64,000 bases of DNA from Poseidonibacter antarcticus (GTDB lineage: Bacteria > Campylobacterota > Campylobacteria > Campylobacterales > Arcobacteraceae), in assembly GCF_003667345.1 (NCBI RefSeq), contig NZ_RCWF01000014.1, positions 1 through 64,000 on the forward strand, read 5' to 3'. The translations under genes were made by a program, and so were the position numbers. This document shows positions 27,465 to 36,996 of the stretch, piece after piece (position 1 is the first letter of the stretch; each line of letters begins with the position of its first letter). The notes beneath the pieces were generated by a model. The model did not search any database. It saw only the letters and a list, made by a program, of their open reading frames with translations, and was not told where the DNA came from.

Positions 27465-29018
27465 TTATACTTGATGAGAAGTTTGTTTTGATAATCTTTC
27501 TTTTTGAGAAAGATATGAGTTTAAAGCACTAATATATGCTTTTGCAGTTGCTAACATAGTATCAATACTTAAACCATGTCCTACAAATGCAGGCGAGTTA
27601 TCATCAAAAGAAACTCTTGTAGTAACTTTTGCTAATGCATCTTTACCTTCAGATACTGATGTAACTTTATAATCTTTTAATTCACCGTTATATCCAGTTA
27701 ATCTATCAATTGTTTTAAATATTGCATCCATTGTTCCATCACCAATAGCTGCATCTCTCATAATTTGATCTTGGAATTTAATCGCAACAGCTGATGTTGG
27801 AACACCATTTGAACAGTCTGAAATTTGTAATCCAACTAATTCATAAGTTTTATCTTGATTTAAAGCTTCATCTGTGATTAACATTCTAATATCATCATCT
27901 GTTACATCTTTTTTCTTATCAGCTAAAACTTTGAATCTTTCAAAAGCAGCATTTAACTCTTCATCTGTTACTTTATCAAAACCAAAGTGTTCAATTTTAT
28001 CTCTAAACGCAGCACGACCTGAATGTTTACCTAAAATTAATGTAGATTCTTTAAAGACACCAACATCTTCAGCTTTCATAATTTCATATGTTTCTTGATG
28101 TTTTAACACACCATCTTGGTGAATTCCACTTTCATGTGAAAATGCATTTTTACCTACAATTGCTTTGTTTTGTTGTGGTTCTACACCTGTAACTGTTGCT
28201 ACCAATCTAGATGTAGGATAAATTTCGGCTGTATTAATTCCTGTATATAAATCTCCAAAAGCATCTTTTCTAGTTTTAATAGCCATTACTGCTTCTTCTA
28301 ATGCAGAATTTCCAGCACGCTCTCCTAAACCATTGATTGTAACTTCAATTTGTCTTGCCCCATTCATAACTGCTGCTAAAGTATTAGCTGTTGATAATCC
28401 TAAGTCATTATGATTATGTACAGAAATAATTGCGCGATCACCTGCAAAGTCTGATAATTCTTTAACCATTGCACCTAATTCGTTTGGTAATCTATAACCT
28501 ACAGTATCTGGTAAGTTAATAGTTGTAGCACCTGCAGTCATTACAGCATCCATTACTTCTTTCATAAAAGAAATATCAGATCTTCCTGCATCTTCTAATG
28601 AAAATTCAACATCGTCAACAAAAGTTCTTGCATATTCAACTGCATGAATTGCTCTTTTGATTACTTCATCTTCACTCATTTTTAATTTATATTTCATATG
28701 AATCGGTGAAGTTGCGATAAATGTATGAATTCTATGTTTAGGTGCTTTACAAACGGCTAAACCTGATTGTTTAATATCATTATCAATTGCTCTAGATAAA
28801 GAACAGATTGATGAGTTTTTCACTCTTTCAGCAATTCTACTAACAGCATCAAAATCCCCTGGACTTGCTGCTGCAAAACCAGCTTCAATAACGTCAACAC
28901 CTAACTTTTCTAATTGTAAAGCAATTTTAATTTTTTCTTCTGTATTCATTGAACAACCAGGTGATTGTTCTCCATCTCTTAACGTTGTATCAAATACTAT
29001 AATCCTATTTTTGTCCAT
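27465..29018 (-). CDS. leuA: 2-isopropylmalate synthase
   Basis: LeuA condenses acetyl-CoA with 2-oxoisovalerate, the first committed step of leucine synthesis. The 517-residue product has the usual length. It has the HMGL-like TIM barrel with [12 protein letters not shown] (10-21), VSVHNHND-type metal ligands ([10 protein letters not shown]) and HESGIHQDG, then a C-terminal leucine-binding regulatory domain (about 380-500). AAAGGGTG precedes the ATG. Upstream is a leader peptide with tandem leucine codons and a hairpin, so attenuation by leucine supply is likely in addition to feedback inhibition. The leuBCD genes are not in this window. Confidence 0.96.
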   Translation of the reverse strand: MDKNRIIVFDTTLRDGEQSPGCSMNTEEKIKIALQLEKLGVDVIEAGFAAASPGDFDAVSRIAERVKNSSICSLSRAIDNDIKQSGLAVCKAPKHRIHTFIATSPIHMKYKLKMSEDEVIKRAIHAVEYARTFVDDVEFSLEDAGRSDISFMKEVMDAVMTAGATTINLPDTVGYRLPNELGAMVKELSDFAGDRAIISVHNHNDLGLSTANTLAAVMNGARQIEVTINGLGERAGNSALEEAVMAIKTRKDAFGDLYTGINTAEIYPTSRLVATVTGVEPQQNKAIVGKNAFSHESGIHQDGVLKHQETYEIMKAEDVGVFKESTLILGKHSGRAAFRDKIEHFGFDKVTDEELNAAFERFKVLADKKKDVTDDDIRMLITDEALNQDKTYELVGLQISDCSNGVPTSAVAIKFQDQIMRDAAIGDGTMDAIFKTIDRLTGYNGELKDYKVTSVSEGKDALAKVTTRVSFDDNSPAFVGHGLSIDTMLATAKAYISALNSYLSQKERLSKQTSHQV

Positions 29019-29104
29019 TGTGCACCCTTTAATAATGTATGTTATTATAACTTTTTTTAAATAAAAAAAGAAAAACTGTAATGTATCTTGTTGATTTGTA
29101 AAAG

Positions 29105-29124
29105 TCTAATTTATAAAAATTAGA
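29105..29124 (-). terminator. Candidate attenuator hairpin before leuA
   Basis: TCTAATTT and AAATTAGA form an 8-base perfect stem with a TTAT loop, followed by CTTTT. The stem begins inside the stop codon of the leader peptide, so a ribosome finishing or stalling on the leader would change its folding. The T run is short. Confidence 0.5.
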
Positions 29125-29197
29125 GAGAGGTTGTAAGTAGCAATGAAGAGTTAACACTTTTGATGAAATGGTTATTACAAAAATTAAATATTTTCAT
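29120..29197 (-). CDS. leuL: Leucine leader peptide of leuA (25 aa)
   Basis: The short frame starts at an ATG preceded by AAAGGAGAG at good spacing. It encodes MKIFNFCNNHFIKSV followed by NSSLLLTTSL and a TAA stop. Leucine makes up four of the last seven residues, three of them consecutive and encoded by TTG, CTA and CTT. The stop codon lies within a stem-loop 80-100 bases before leuA. This matches the pattern of amino-acid attenuator leaders. leuL is used by analogy with enterobacteria; there is no sequence homology to claim. Confidence 0.7.
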   Translation of the reverse strand: MKIFNFCNNHFIKSVNSSLLLTTSL

Positions 29198-29228
29198 AGA
29201 ACTCTCCTTTTGATTTTAAATATGCATA

Positions 29229-29257
29229 AGTATAATTAATTTAAACTATTTTGTCAA
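29229..29257 (-). promoter_or_regulatory. Strong sigma-70 promoter of leuL-leuA
   Basis: On the minus strand, TTGACA (29252-29257) and TATACT (29229-29234) are separated by exactly 17 bases. A transcript would start near 29222, about 25 bases before the leader ATG. The -35 box overlaps the stop codon of the upstream GGDEF gene. Confidence 0.75.
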
Positions 29258-30540
29258 GAGTTTGTAGAGAATTCTGAAAGAATAACTTGATTACGCCCTT
29301 TCATTTTTGCTTCATATAAAGCAACATCTGAATATTTATACAATGTCTCTTCATCAGTCAGTTCAAATGCATTTTGAATAATAACACCAGCGGAAATAGT
29401 CACAAAATCACTATTTTCACTATTTTTATGCTCTATTTCTAATGCTTCAATTTCATTAATGATCTCTTGAACATGAAGTAAAGAATCTTTACTTTTAAAA
29501 CCTGAAAAAATTAAACAAAATTCTTCTCCTCCAATTCTAAATGCAAAATCACTTGATCGTCCAGTATTGCTTTTTAAAACTTTTCCAATCATATATAAAA
29601 CTTTATCACCCATAGGATGACCATAAGTATCATTGTACTTTTTAAAATGGTCAATATCTATACTCACTAAGGTAATTGTAGAATTTTCTCTTTTAACTCT
29701 TCTTATTTCTTGGTTTAAAATAGTATTAAAATGCCTTCTATTAAAAAGTTTTGTTAAATCATCTTCTATAATTAATTGTTCTAATTTCTTTTTACTTGTA
29801 ATATCATTTCTAATAGCTATATAATTAGCAATTTCATTATCTTCAAAGACTGGAGTAATTGTTAAATTTGCCCAAAATTCTGTGCCATCTTTTTTTCTAT
29901 TTTTAATTTCTCCTGTAAATCTTTTACCTGAAGTAATAATATTCCATATATTCTCATAAAAACTGTTAGGTGTTTGTTTATCTTTTAATATTCTATGTTG
30001 TTTTCCAATTAATTCATCTTTATCATATTGTGTAAATTCACAAAATGCATTACTTGCATCAATTATTACACCATTTTTATCAGTAATTGAAATAAGTACA
30101 TTTTCATCAACAATTTTTAAAAGATTCTCTTTTTCTAAAAGTTTATTTTGGAAATAACTATCACTAACACAATCTTGAACATCTAAAATCATATTTATTA
30201 AATTAATTGGTTTTATTACAAATTTACAAATTTTAAGTTCAATAGCTTTTAGAAAATATTCTATATCTGAGTATGCAGTAGTAATTATAATAGGTACAGA
30301 AGTTGGACCAATTTTTTTTATCATCTCAAGACCATTCATTCTTGGCATTTGAATATCTGTGATTAAGATATCAGGTTGTAATTCTTTAAAAAGTTTAAGT
30401 CCATCTTCTCCGTTATTTGCTACATGAAAATACTTAACGTATTTCTCAAAATAAAAAGAAACTTCTTCACTAATCATTTCTTCGTCTTCAACATAAAGAA
30501 CAGTAATGTTACTTAATAATGTTTTATTTATTTTTTTCAA
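29254..30540 (-). CDS. Response regulator with PAS and GGDEF (diguanylate cyclase) domains
   Basis: The 428-residue protein has a receiver domain (about 10-125, phospho-acceptor D62 in ILITDIQMPRMNG), a PAS domain (about 145-255, SITDKNGVIIDASNAF and GKRFTGEIKNRKKDGTEF) and a GGDEF domain with active-site GGEEF (near 335-340). An RxxD product-inhibition site (RSSD) lies five residues before it. It should make c-di-GMP when phosphorylated, with feedback inhibition. The likely partner kinase is the gene 69 bases upstream. The stop region contains the leuA promoter. Confidence 0.9.
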   Translation of the reverse strand: MKKINKTLLSNITVLYVEDEEMISEEVSFYFEKYVKYFHVANNGEDGLKLFKELQPDILITDIQMPRMNGLEMIKKIGPTSVPIIITTAYSDIEYFLKAIELKICKFVIKPINLINMILDVQDCVSDSYFQNKLLEKENLLKIVDENVLISITDKNGVIIDASNAFCEFTQYDKDELIGKQHRILKDKQTPNSFYENIWNIITSGKRFTGEIKNRKKDGTEFWANLTITPVFEDNEIANYIAIRNDITSKKKLEQLIIEDDLTKLFNRRHFNTILNQEIRRVKRENSTITLVSIDIDHFKKYNDTYGHPMGDKVLYMIGKVLKSNTGRSSDFAFRIGGEEFCLIFSGFKSKDSLLHVQEIINEIEALEIEHKNSENSDFVTISAGVIIQNAFELTDEETLYKYSDVALYEAKMKGRNQVILSEFSTNS

Positions 30541-30609
30541 AGCTACTTCTTTATGAATTATTTATTTTTTCTTCAAAGTATACAATTATCAAACTTTATA
30601 ATAGAATAA

Positions 30610-32205
30610 TTAGTTATATTCTTTAAATAAAGGGAGCATTACAGTGAACTCTGCACCATATTTTGTATTATTTACATATAAAATTCCATTCATATTCTTT
30701 TCTATAATTATCTTAGACATATATAATCCAATCCCCGTTCCTTTACCTTCTTCTTTAGTTGTAAAATATGGATCAAAAATTTTATTCATAATAGATACAG
30801 GTATTCCGCCTCCATTATCTCTTATAATAATATATCCATGAGTTTTAGATTTTTTAGTTTCTAATGAAACTTTTCCATCACTTATACCTTTTTCAACAAT
30901 TGCATCTTTCGAATTTGATAAGATATTTAAAATTACTTGCGAGAATTCATTTGGGTATCCAAAAACTCTGATATCATTTCCAAAAGTATATTCTATAATT
31001 ATATTTTTATGTACAAAAGTTGAACCAATTAATTTTAAGGAATTTTGTATTGAAACATCTAAACTGAATTCTGTAATCTCTTTATTAGCTTTAAAGAAAT
31101 TTCTAAAATCATCAATTGTTTTAGACATAGATGAAGTTAATAAATTTGCTTTAGAAACAGACTTCTGCATAAATTTATCATCTAACTCTTCCATCATATA
31201 ACTCAATTGTATATTTTGGATTACTAAGCCTAAAGCATTTAATGGCTGTCTCCATTGATGTGCTATATTTCCAATCATTTCTCCCATAGAGGCAAGTTTT
31301 GATTGTTGAATAAGAAGTTGTTCTTGTTTTTGTCTTTTTTGAATTTCATCTTGAACAATACTTTCAAGATTATTGTTCAGTTCTTCTAGTTGTTTAGATT
31401 TACTTTCTAATTCATCAGTTCTTTTTTTTACTCTATTTTCTAATTCATTATGAGAGTTTTTCAATTCTACTTGAGATTTTTCTAAACTATCAATCATTTT
31501 ATTAAAGGTAATTGATAATTTTCCGATTTCATCATTTGTTTCAACACTAACTCTTTTTGATAAATCACCATTGTAAATTTTTTCTGAGACCTCTTCTAAT
31601 TTTACAATTGGTTTTGAAACCATTTTAGCAATAATAAAAGAAACTATTAACATAGTAATTAAAACAATAATCGATAAAATAAGAAATTGTTTATACATAC
31701 TATTAATTTTCTCATTATATTCATCTAATGATAATTCAAAATCTATCCAACCCCAGTGAATTGAAGAAAGATAAATCGGATATGAATATTTAAAAACATT
31801 TTCATTTACTGAATTTGAATATTCAATTTTATACTCTTCTTTTTTTATAATATTTTCATCTTTAAGCTTGTTTTTTATAACATTTTCTTTTAATTCCCAT
31901 TTTTTCTCTTGAATTATTAAATCATTACCATTTCTTCGTGAAAGAGTTAGTTGTTTAATATCCTTATTTACTTGAACAAAATCATAAATAAATTCAAGTA
32001 TTTTTACTTCATCATTGACAATCATAAAATCCGTATTAACAAAAACTATAGAATCAGCCATACTTTTTGCTTTTGATTCAATGGTATCAAGAATTGATTT
32101 TTGTTGTAATCGTGTAGCTTCATAAGAAAATATACTTAAAACAAAAAAAATTGCCATCAAAATCAATATAAAAACTTTTAAAAATAAAGTATTTTTAATA
32201 TTCAT
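30610..32205 (-). CDS. Membrane sensor histidine kinase
   Basis: The 531-residue kinase has an N-terminal helix (about 7-25), a periplasmic sensor segment (about 30-170) and a second helix (about 173-195). A HAMP domain (SKPIVKLEEVSEKIYNGDLSKRV) and a long coiled coil (about 240-300) follow. The phospho-acceptor region is GNIAHQWRQPLNALG (His near 316) and the ATPase has N, G1 and G2 boxes (NILSNSKDAI, DNGGGIP, GKGTGIGLYMSK). It overlaps the binding-protein gene by four bases, so the two are made together, and it probably signals to the GGDEF response regulator downstream. Confidence 0.92.
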   Translation of the reverse strand: MNIKNTLFLKVFILILMAIFFVLSIFSYEATRLQQKSILDTIESKAKSMADSIVFVNTDFMIVNDEVKILEFIYDFVQVNKDIKQLTLSRRNGNDLIIQEKKWELKENVIKNKLKDENIIKKEEYKIEYSNSVNENVFKYSYPIYLSSIHWGWIDFELSLDEYNEKINSMYKQFLILSIIVLITMLIVSFIIAKMVSKPIVKLEEVSEKIYNGDLSKRVSVETNDEIGKLSITFNKMIDSLEKSQVELKNSHNELENRVKKRTDELESKSKQLEELNNNLESIVQDEIQKRQKQEQLLIQQSKLASMGEMIGNIAHQWRQPLNALGLVIQNIQLSYMMEELDDKFMQKSVSKANLLTSSMSKTIDDFRNFFKANKEITEFSLDVSIQNSLKLIGSTFVHKNIIIEYTFGNDIRVFGYPNEFSQVILNILSNSKDAIVEKGISDGKVSLETKKSKTHGYIIIRDNGGGIPVSIMNKIFDPYFTTKEEGKGTGIGLYMSKIIIEKNMNGILYVNNTKYGAEFTVMLPLFKEYN

Positions 32206-33083
32206 TTATATTTCTTTTGTAACATAAAATATTCATTATAATATTTATCTAAATTTTTTAAATAGTCATCATTGACTCTAAATAAAGAATTGAATTTTAA
32301 TAAAGCAATAATATGTTGACTTCCTTTTATTTCATTTAAGTCTTTACTTAATTTAAAAAATGATTCGATAGATAATTTATTTATATCTTTGCGGAACAAA
32401 CCAATAAAAGGAATATGAATTTTTTCTGATTTTTGAACAATTTCTAATTTTTTACTAATTGTAGGATTTAATTCTGAAATAATATCCCAAGTTTTTTTTC
32501 TTACAATTGCAAAATCTGATTTATTAAAAAATACATTTAATATAGCAGTTGATTCTTTTTTTTTCTCTAATATTCTTTTTGTTATTTTTTTTGATGATTT
32601 TTTATTACTAATAAGAGAATTTTTATCTAACCAAACTGAAGCACCAATATTACCTTTTTTCAAAGATATTGTTTTCCCTTTTATATCTTTGAAATTTTTA
32701 GCATTTAAAGATTTTTTTGCAATTAAATAATATTGTGAATATTTATCATCAAGCATATTTAATGCCCAGAAATTATCGCATGTTTCTAGAATATCTTTTT
32801 TATTTTTGAAAAAAAATGGTAAATCTAGGACTACCATATCTAGTTCATTATTCTTTAATGCATTATATAAAGAATCTGAATTATCATAAAATTCAATATT
32901 TAATTTACCTTCATATCTTACAGCTACATCTTCAAGCCAAACTTTTAATGCAACTCTTGCATCTTTAAATGATGATAATAATGTACCTTCTGAAAGAAAT
33001 CCAAATCGTGATTCAAACTTATTTTCTGCTTGTAATGATAAGGATATAGTAAATATAAGTAATAATTTAATTAAATTATTCAT
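32202..33083 (-). CDS. Phosphate/phosphonate-type (PhnD-like) periplasmic binding protein
   Basis: The 293-residue product has a signal peptide (about 1-19, SLQA-E). The fold is that of PhnD-like solute-binding proteins: GFLSEGTLLSSFKDARVALKVWLEDVA, then ALKNNELDMVVLDLPFFF, KDIKGKTISLKKGNIGASVWL, and a later NKSDFAIVRKKTW. No transporter gene accompanies it. Its ATGA overlap with the kinase suggests a sensory accessory that presents a ligand to the kinase's periplasmic domain. The ligand is unknown; phosphonate is not implied. Confidence 0.78.
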   Translation of the reverse strand: MNNLIKLLLIFTISLSLQAENKFESRFGFLSEGTLLSSFKDARVALKVWLEDVAVRYEGKLNIEFYDNSDSLYNALKNNELDMVVLDLPFFFKNKKDILETCDNFWALNMLDDKYSQYYLIAKKSLNAKNFKDIKGKTISLKKGNIGASVWLDKNSLISNKKSSKKITKRILEKKKESTAILNVFFNKSDFAIVRKKTWDIISELNPTISKKLEIVQKSEKIHIPFIGLFRKDINKLSIESFFKLSKDLNEIKGSQHIIALLKFNSLFRVNDDYLKNLDKYYNEYFMLQKKYK

Positions 33084-33135
33084 AGCTTACCTATTGTTTT
33101 ATTTCTATTAAGTATAGCAAAAATAATATAATTAA

Positions 33136-33163
33136 AAGAGGTAAAAAAGTTTTTACCTCTTTA
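33136..33163 (-). terminator. Rho-independent terminator after ftsH
   Basis: A 13-base stem AAAGAGGTAAAAA/TTTTTACCTCTTT with a 2-base loop lies 10 bases after the ftsH stop. Confidence 0.7.
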
Positions 33164-33172
33164 ATAATTTAT

Positions 33173-35161
33173 TTAGTCGATTTTTGGTTTATCGTCTTCT
33201 TCTTTTACATCTTCTGCATCTTTATCTAATGCATCACTATGTAAATCTTCTTCTTCAAAAATAGTTCCACCATTTTCTTTAATGATTTCACGAACTCTCT
33301 GTCCTGAGATAACTTCAATATCTAACAATTCAGCTGTCATTTGTTCAATTGCATTATTGTTGTCTTTTAAAGATTGAAGAACAATTGCATATCTTTCATT
33401 TAAAATAGTTTTAACATGCTCATCTAAATTTTTAGCCATATCATCAGAGAAATCTTTTTGTGTTTGTCCACCTAAGAATTGATTTTGTCTTTTTTCTAAA
33501 ACCATAAGTCCAGCAACATCACTCATACCATAAATAGTAGCCATAGATTTAATAATATCAGTAGCTCTTTCAAGGTCATTTCCAGCACCTGTAGAAATTT
33601 CATGAATAAACACTTCTTCAGCTGCACGTCCACCTAATAATGTATCAACTTCAGCTATTAACTCATGTTTTTGCATTAAGTATTTATTTTCTTCAGGAGT
33701 ATTAAGTGTATATCCTAAAGCTGCCATACCTCTTGGAACAATAGATACTTTATTTACTTTTTTAGCACCTTTAGTAATTTCTGCAATAAGTGCATGTCCT
33801 GATTCATGATAAGCTACAATTCTTCGCTCTTTTGGAGAAATTCTTCTTGATTTTTTCTCTAAACCAGCTATTTGTCGCTCAACTGCTTCTTTGAAATCTT
33901 CATAATTAACTTCTTCTTTATTAGCACGTCCTGCTAATAATGCAGCTTCATTAACAATATTTGCTAAATCTGCACCAGCAAGTCCAGCTGTCATACGTGC
34001 TACTTCAACTAAATCTACATCTTTTCCAACTTTTACATTTTTAATATGTACATTTAATATTTCTTTTCTACCTTCAAAATCAGGTTTATCAACTAGCACT
34101 TGTCTATCAAATCTTCCTGGTCTTAAAAGTGCAGGATCTAGTACTTCTGGTCTATTTGTTGCAGCTAATACAATAACAGGAGCTTCTTCTGTAGCAAAAC
34201 CATCCATTTCAGCTAGTAATTGATTTAGAGTTTGTTCTCTTTCATCATTACCACCCATTGGTCCACCACTAGCTCTACTTTTACCAATTGCATCAATTTC
34301 ATCAATAAAGATAATTGCAGGTGCAACTTTTTTAGCTTGTTCAAATAAATCTCTTACTCTTGATGCTCCAACTCCTACAAACATTTCAATGAATGCAGAA
34401 CCAGATACAGATAAAAACTCAACATCTGCTTCACCAGCAACTGCTTTTGCAAGTAATGTTTTACCAGTTCCTGGAGGTCCTACTAAAAGAACACCTTTAG
34501 GAATTTGAGCTCCTAATTTAACATATCTATCAGGATTTCTTAAAAATTCAACTACTTCTTGAACTTCTTCTTTTGCTTCTTTATTTCCAGCCATATCATC
34601 AAAAGTAACATTTGGTTTTTCAGAATTAATCATCTTTTTAGATGATCCAATTCCTAGAAGACCTCCGCCTCCTCCACCCATAGATTTTGACATTCTTTTT
34701 GCAATAAACATCCAAATAGCAAAGAATATAAAAATAGGTAAAACCCATCCAAATAAAATATCTGCTAAGACATTTTCTTCATTGATACCACCATAATTAA
34801 TTCCACTTTTTTCTAAAGTAGGAACTAATGTTTCATCTGGAATAACTCTTCTTGCAGTATACGTTGTAACTTGACCAGAACCTGATTTTGAAACTGCTTT
34901 AATTTGAGTATTACCAATTCCCACATACTCAATTTTTCCAGAAGTAATTAATTTCTTTAAATCTGAATATGGAATATTTTGATTTTTTGCTTGAGAATTA
35001 AATGGTGTTACACCATTATTCGTACTACTTCCCATTTGATCTTCAGGGAATAATGCTTTAAAAGCAAAAATAGTAACTATTGAAAAAATTACAAATACTA
35101 ATAATGGATTATTGTTAAAAAAATTGTTGTTATTATTATCATTGTTTTGTTTATCGTTCAT
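33173..35161 (-). CDS. ftsH: ATP-dependent zinc metalloprotease FtsH
   Basis: FtsH degrades misassembled membrane proteins and selected cytoplasmic substrates. The 662-residue protein has an N-terminal helix (about 17-35), a periplasmic segment and a second helix (about 130-150). The AAA domain has Walker A GPPGTGKT (near 230), Walker B IIFIDEIDAIG and second region of homology ATNRPEVLDPALLRPGRFDRQ. The protease domain has the zinc motif HESGH (near 450). The tail is acidic. prmA ends three bases before the ATG, so they are cotranscribed. A terminator follows. Confidence 0.97.
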   Translation of the reverse strand: MNDKQNNDNNNNNFFNNNPLLVFVIFSIVTIFAFKALFPEDQMGSSTNNGVTPFNSQAKNQNIPYSDLKKLITSGKIEYVGIGNTQIKAVSKSGSGQVTTYTARRVIPDETLVPTLEKSGINYGGINEENVLADILFGWVLPIFIFFAIWMFIAKRMSKSMGGGGGGLLGIGSSKKMINSEKPNVTFDDMAGNKEAKEEVQEVVEFLRNPDRYVKLGAQIPKGVLLVGPPGTGKTLLAKAVAGEADVEFLSVSGSAFIEMFVGVGASRVRDLFEQAKKVAPAIIFIDEIDAIGKSRASGGPMGGNDEREQTLNQLLAEMDGFATEEAPVIVLAATNRPEVLDPALLRPGRFDRQVLVDKPDFEGRKEILNVHIKNVKVGKDVDLVEVARMTAGLAGADLANIVNEAALLAGRANKEEVNYEDFKEAVERQIAGLEKKSRRISPKERRIVAYHESGHALIAEITKGAKKVNKVSIVPRGMAALGYTLNTPEENKYLMQKHELIAEVDTLLGGRAAEEVFIHEISTGAGNDLERATDIIKSMATIYGMSDVAGLMVLEKRQNQFLGGQTQKDFSDDMAKNLDEHVKTILNERYAIVLQSLKDNNNAIEQMTAELLDIEVISGQRVREIIKENGGTIFEEEDLHSDALDKDAEDVKEEDDKPKID

Positions 35162-35164
35162 AAA

Positions 35165-35983
35165 CTAGAACTCCTTATTATTTTTAAATACAACTGTAAC
35201 CCATTCATTTTTATGAATAAGTTCTAATTGTTCTAAATCTTTAAATTTATTTAATACTCTATCAATATGCTTATCTAAAATACCTGAAATGATTAGTATT
35301 CCATTATCATTTAAGCAATTTTTTAAATCTTTTGAAATCATTGCCAATACATCTGCAACAATATTTGCTATTACTACATCATATTTTTTAACTGCTTTAT
35401 TAGCTGAACCAATCCAAGAATTTTCAAAATCTACTGCATTTAATTTAAAATTACTAGCAGTATCTTTAATACAAACATCATCAGTATCACAAATATCAAC
35501 ATTACAGTTTTTCTTTGCTGCTGCTATTGCTAAAATTCCACTTCCTGTACCTACATCTAAAACATTTGATTTTTCAGCCACATATTTATCAATAGCTTCA
35601 ATACAAGATGAAGTTGTTTCATGATGACCTGAGCCAAAAGAGAGTGCTGGATCAATTATAATATCAATTTTTCCATCTCTTTTTTCTTCCCATGATGGGC
35701 GAATATAGAAATTACCAATTTCAACTGATTTTACAGATTGTTGGTATTGTTTTATCCAGTCTATGTTTTCTTTTTTTTCATGTGAAGTTTTACATTCAAT
35801 GTTTAAAGCTTCTGCAAACTGTTTAATACCCTCTTGTACATCACTTAAATCTTCTTCACTTCTTGCAATTAAAGAGCCATCAAGCTCTTCAATTGCGTTA
35901 TTTGTTAAAGACGTAAGCAAGTCTAAAAAAAGTTCGTAATTTTTATTTGGTTTAATTATTAATTCAAAATAGTATTCAGACAA
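35165..35983 (-). CDS. prmA: Ribosomal protein L11 methyltransferase
   Basis: PrmA trimethylates lysines of L11. The 272-residue protein has an N-terminal substrate-binding region and a SAM-dependent methyltransferase domain with DPALSFGSGHHETTSSC, the SAM loop VLDVGTGSGILAIAAAK and the catalytic-region motif DVVIANIVADVL. The usual length is about 290 residues, so it is slightly short. It lies directly upstream of ftsH (3-base gap). Confidence 0.93.
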   Translation of the reverse strand: MSEYYFELIIKPNKNYELFLDLLTSLTNNAIEELDGSLIARSEEDLSDVQEGIKQFAEALNIECKTSHEKKENIDWIKQYQQSVKSVEIGNFYIRPSWEEKRDGKIDIIIDPALSFGSGHHETTSSCIEAIDKYVAEKSNVLDVGTGSGILAIAAAKKNCNVDICDTDDVCIKDTASNFKLNAVDFENSWIGSANKAVKKYDVVIANIVADVLAMISKDLKNCLNDNGILIISGILDKHIDRVLNKFKDLEQLELIHKNEWVTVVFKNNKEF

Positions 35984-36048
35984 ATATTTCCTTTTTTTTT
36001 AACTATATAAAATTTAATTATTTTATCTAAATTACATTATATATAATA

Positions 36049-36996
36049 TTAAGAAGGATCAAAAAAGCTTTCTATCATATCTCTCATTACTTTTGCATCA
36101 GAAATTTTATTTATAATATCTCTGAATTCATGAGCTCCCGTATAACCTTTTGAGTAAGAATGTAATAGTTTTCTAAACATTATAGCACCGTGATCACCAT
36201 GAAATTTTAATGTTGCATCAAAATGCTCTAAAACTATCTGTTTTTTTAAACTTTCAGATATATCTTTATCTTCAATTTGCTGTTTTAGTTGATGAAATAT
36301 CCAAGGTCGACCAATAGCCCCACGACCAATCATAACACCATCAGCTTTTGTATATTCCAATACTTCTTTAGCTTTTGCATAATCTTTAATATCACCATTT
36401 GCAAAAACTGGAATAGAAATAGCTTCTTTCATAGCTTTGATTGCATCATAATCTACAGGAGCTTTATATTTACCTGCTCTTGTTCGTCCATGAACAGAAA
36501 CAAAATCAACACCACAGGCTTCAACAGCTTTGCCAATTTCTACTGGTATTTTTTCATTTACACCTAGTCTTACTTTTGCACTTGTATATTGTTTTGTAGA
36601 ATATTTTTTAACAGTTGATAGAATCATTTCAAGTTTTTTTAAATCACCTAAAAGATTTGAACCAGATCCATGAGAAAAAACTTTAGGAGCAGGACATCCA
36701 CAGTTTAAATCTATTCCGTCTATTCCCTCTATATCATTTAAAAGTAAAACTGCATCTCTAACTAATTCAGGAGTATTTCCTGCAATTTGAACAATATAAG
36801 GATCCTCACTAGGAGATTTTTCAATCATTTTAAGAGTTTTTTCAGATTTGTAAACTAAAGCATTAGAAGAAATCATTTCAGAAATTGTAATATCTGCACC
36901 AAATTTTTTTACTACAGATCTAAACGGTAAGTCAGTATAACCAGCAAGTGGTGCCAACACCATTAAGGGTTGGCTAAAATCAATTTTCTTTCTCAT
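36049..36996 (-). CDS. dusB: tRNA-dihydrouridine synthase
   Basis: The 315-residue FMN enzyme reduces uridine to dihydrouridine in tRNA. It shows the TIM-barrel start MVLAPLAGYTDLPFR, the catalytic cysteine C101 in DLNCGCPAPKV, VHGRTRAGKYKAPVDY and the FMN phosphate site GVMIGRGAIGRPWIF. Family layout fits DusB, but paralogues are hard to separate by eye. The ATG follows the upstream stop codon with no gap, so it is coupled to the membrane-protein gene. Confidence 0.92.
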   Translation of the reverse strand: MRKKIDFSQPLMVLAPLAGYTDLPFRSVVKKFGADITISEMISSNALVYKSEKTLKMIEKSPSEDPYIVQIAGNTPELVRDAVLLLNDIEGIDGIDLNCGCPAPKVFSHGSGSNLLGDLKKLEMILSTVKKYSTKQYTSAKVRLGVNEKIPVEIGKAVEACGVDFVSVHGRTRAGKYKAPVDYDAIKAMKEAISIPVFANGDIKDYAKAKEVLEYTKADGVMIGRGAIGRPWIFHQLKQQIEDKDISESLKKQIVLEHFDATLKFHGDHGAIMFRKLLHSYSKGYTGAHEFRDIINKISDAKVMRDMIESFFDPS

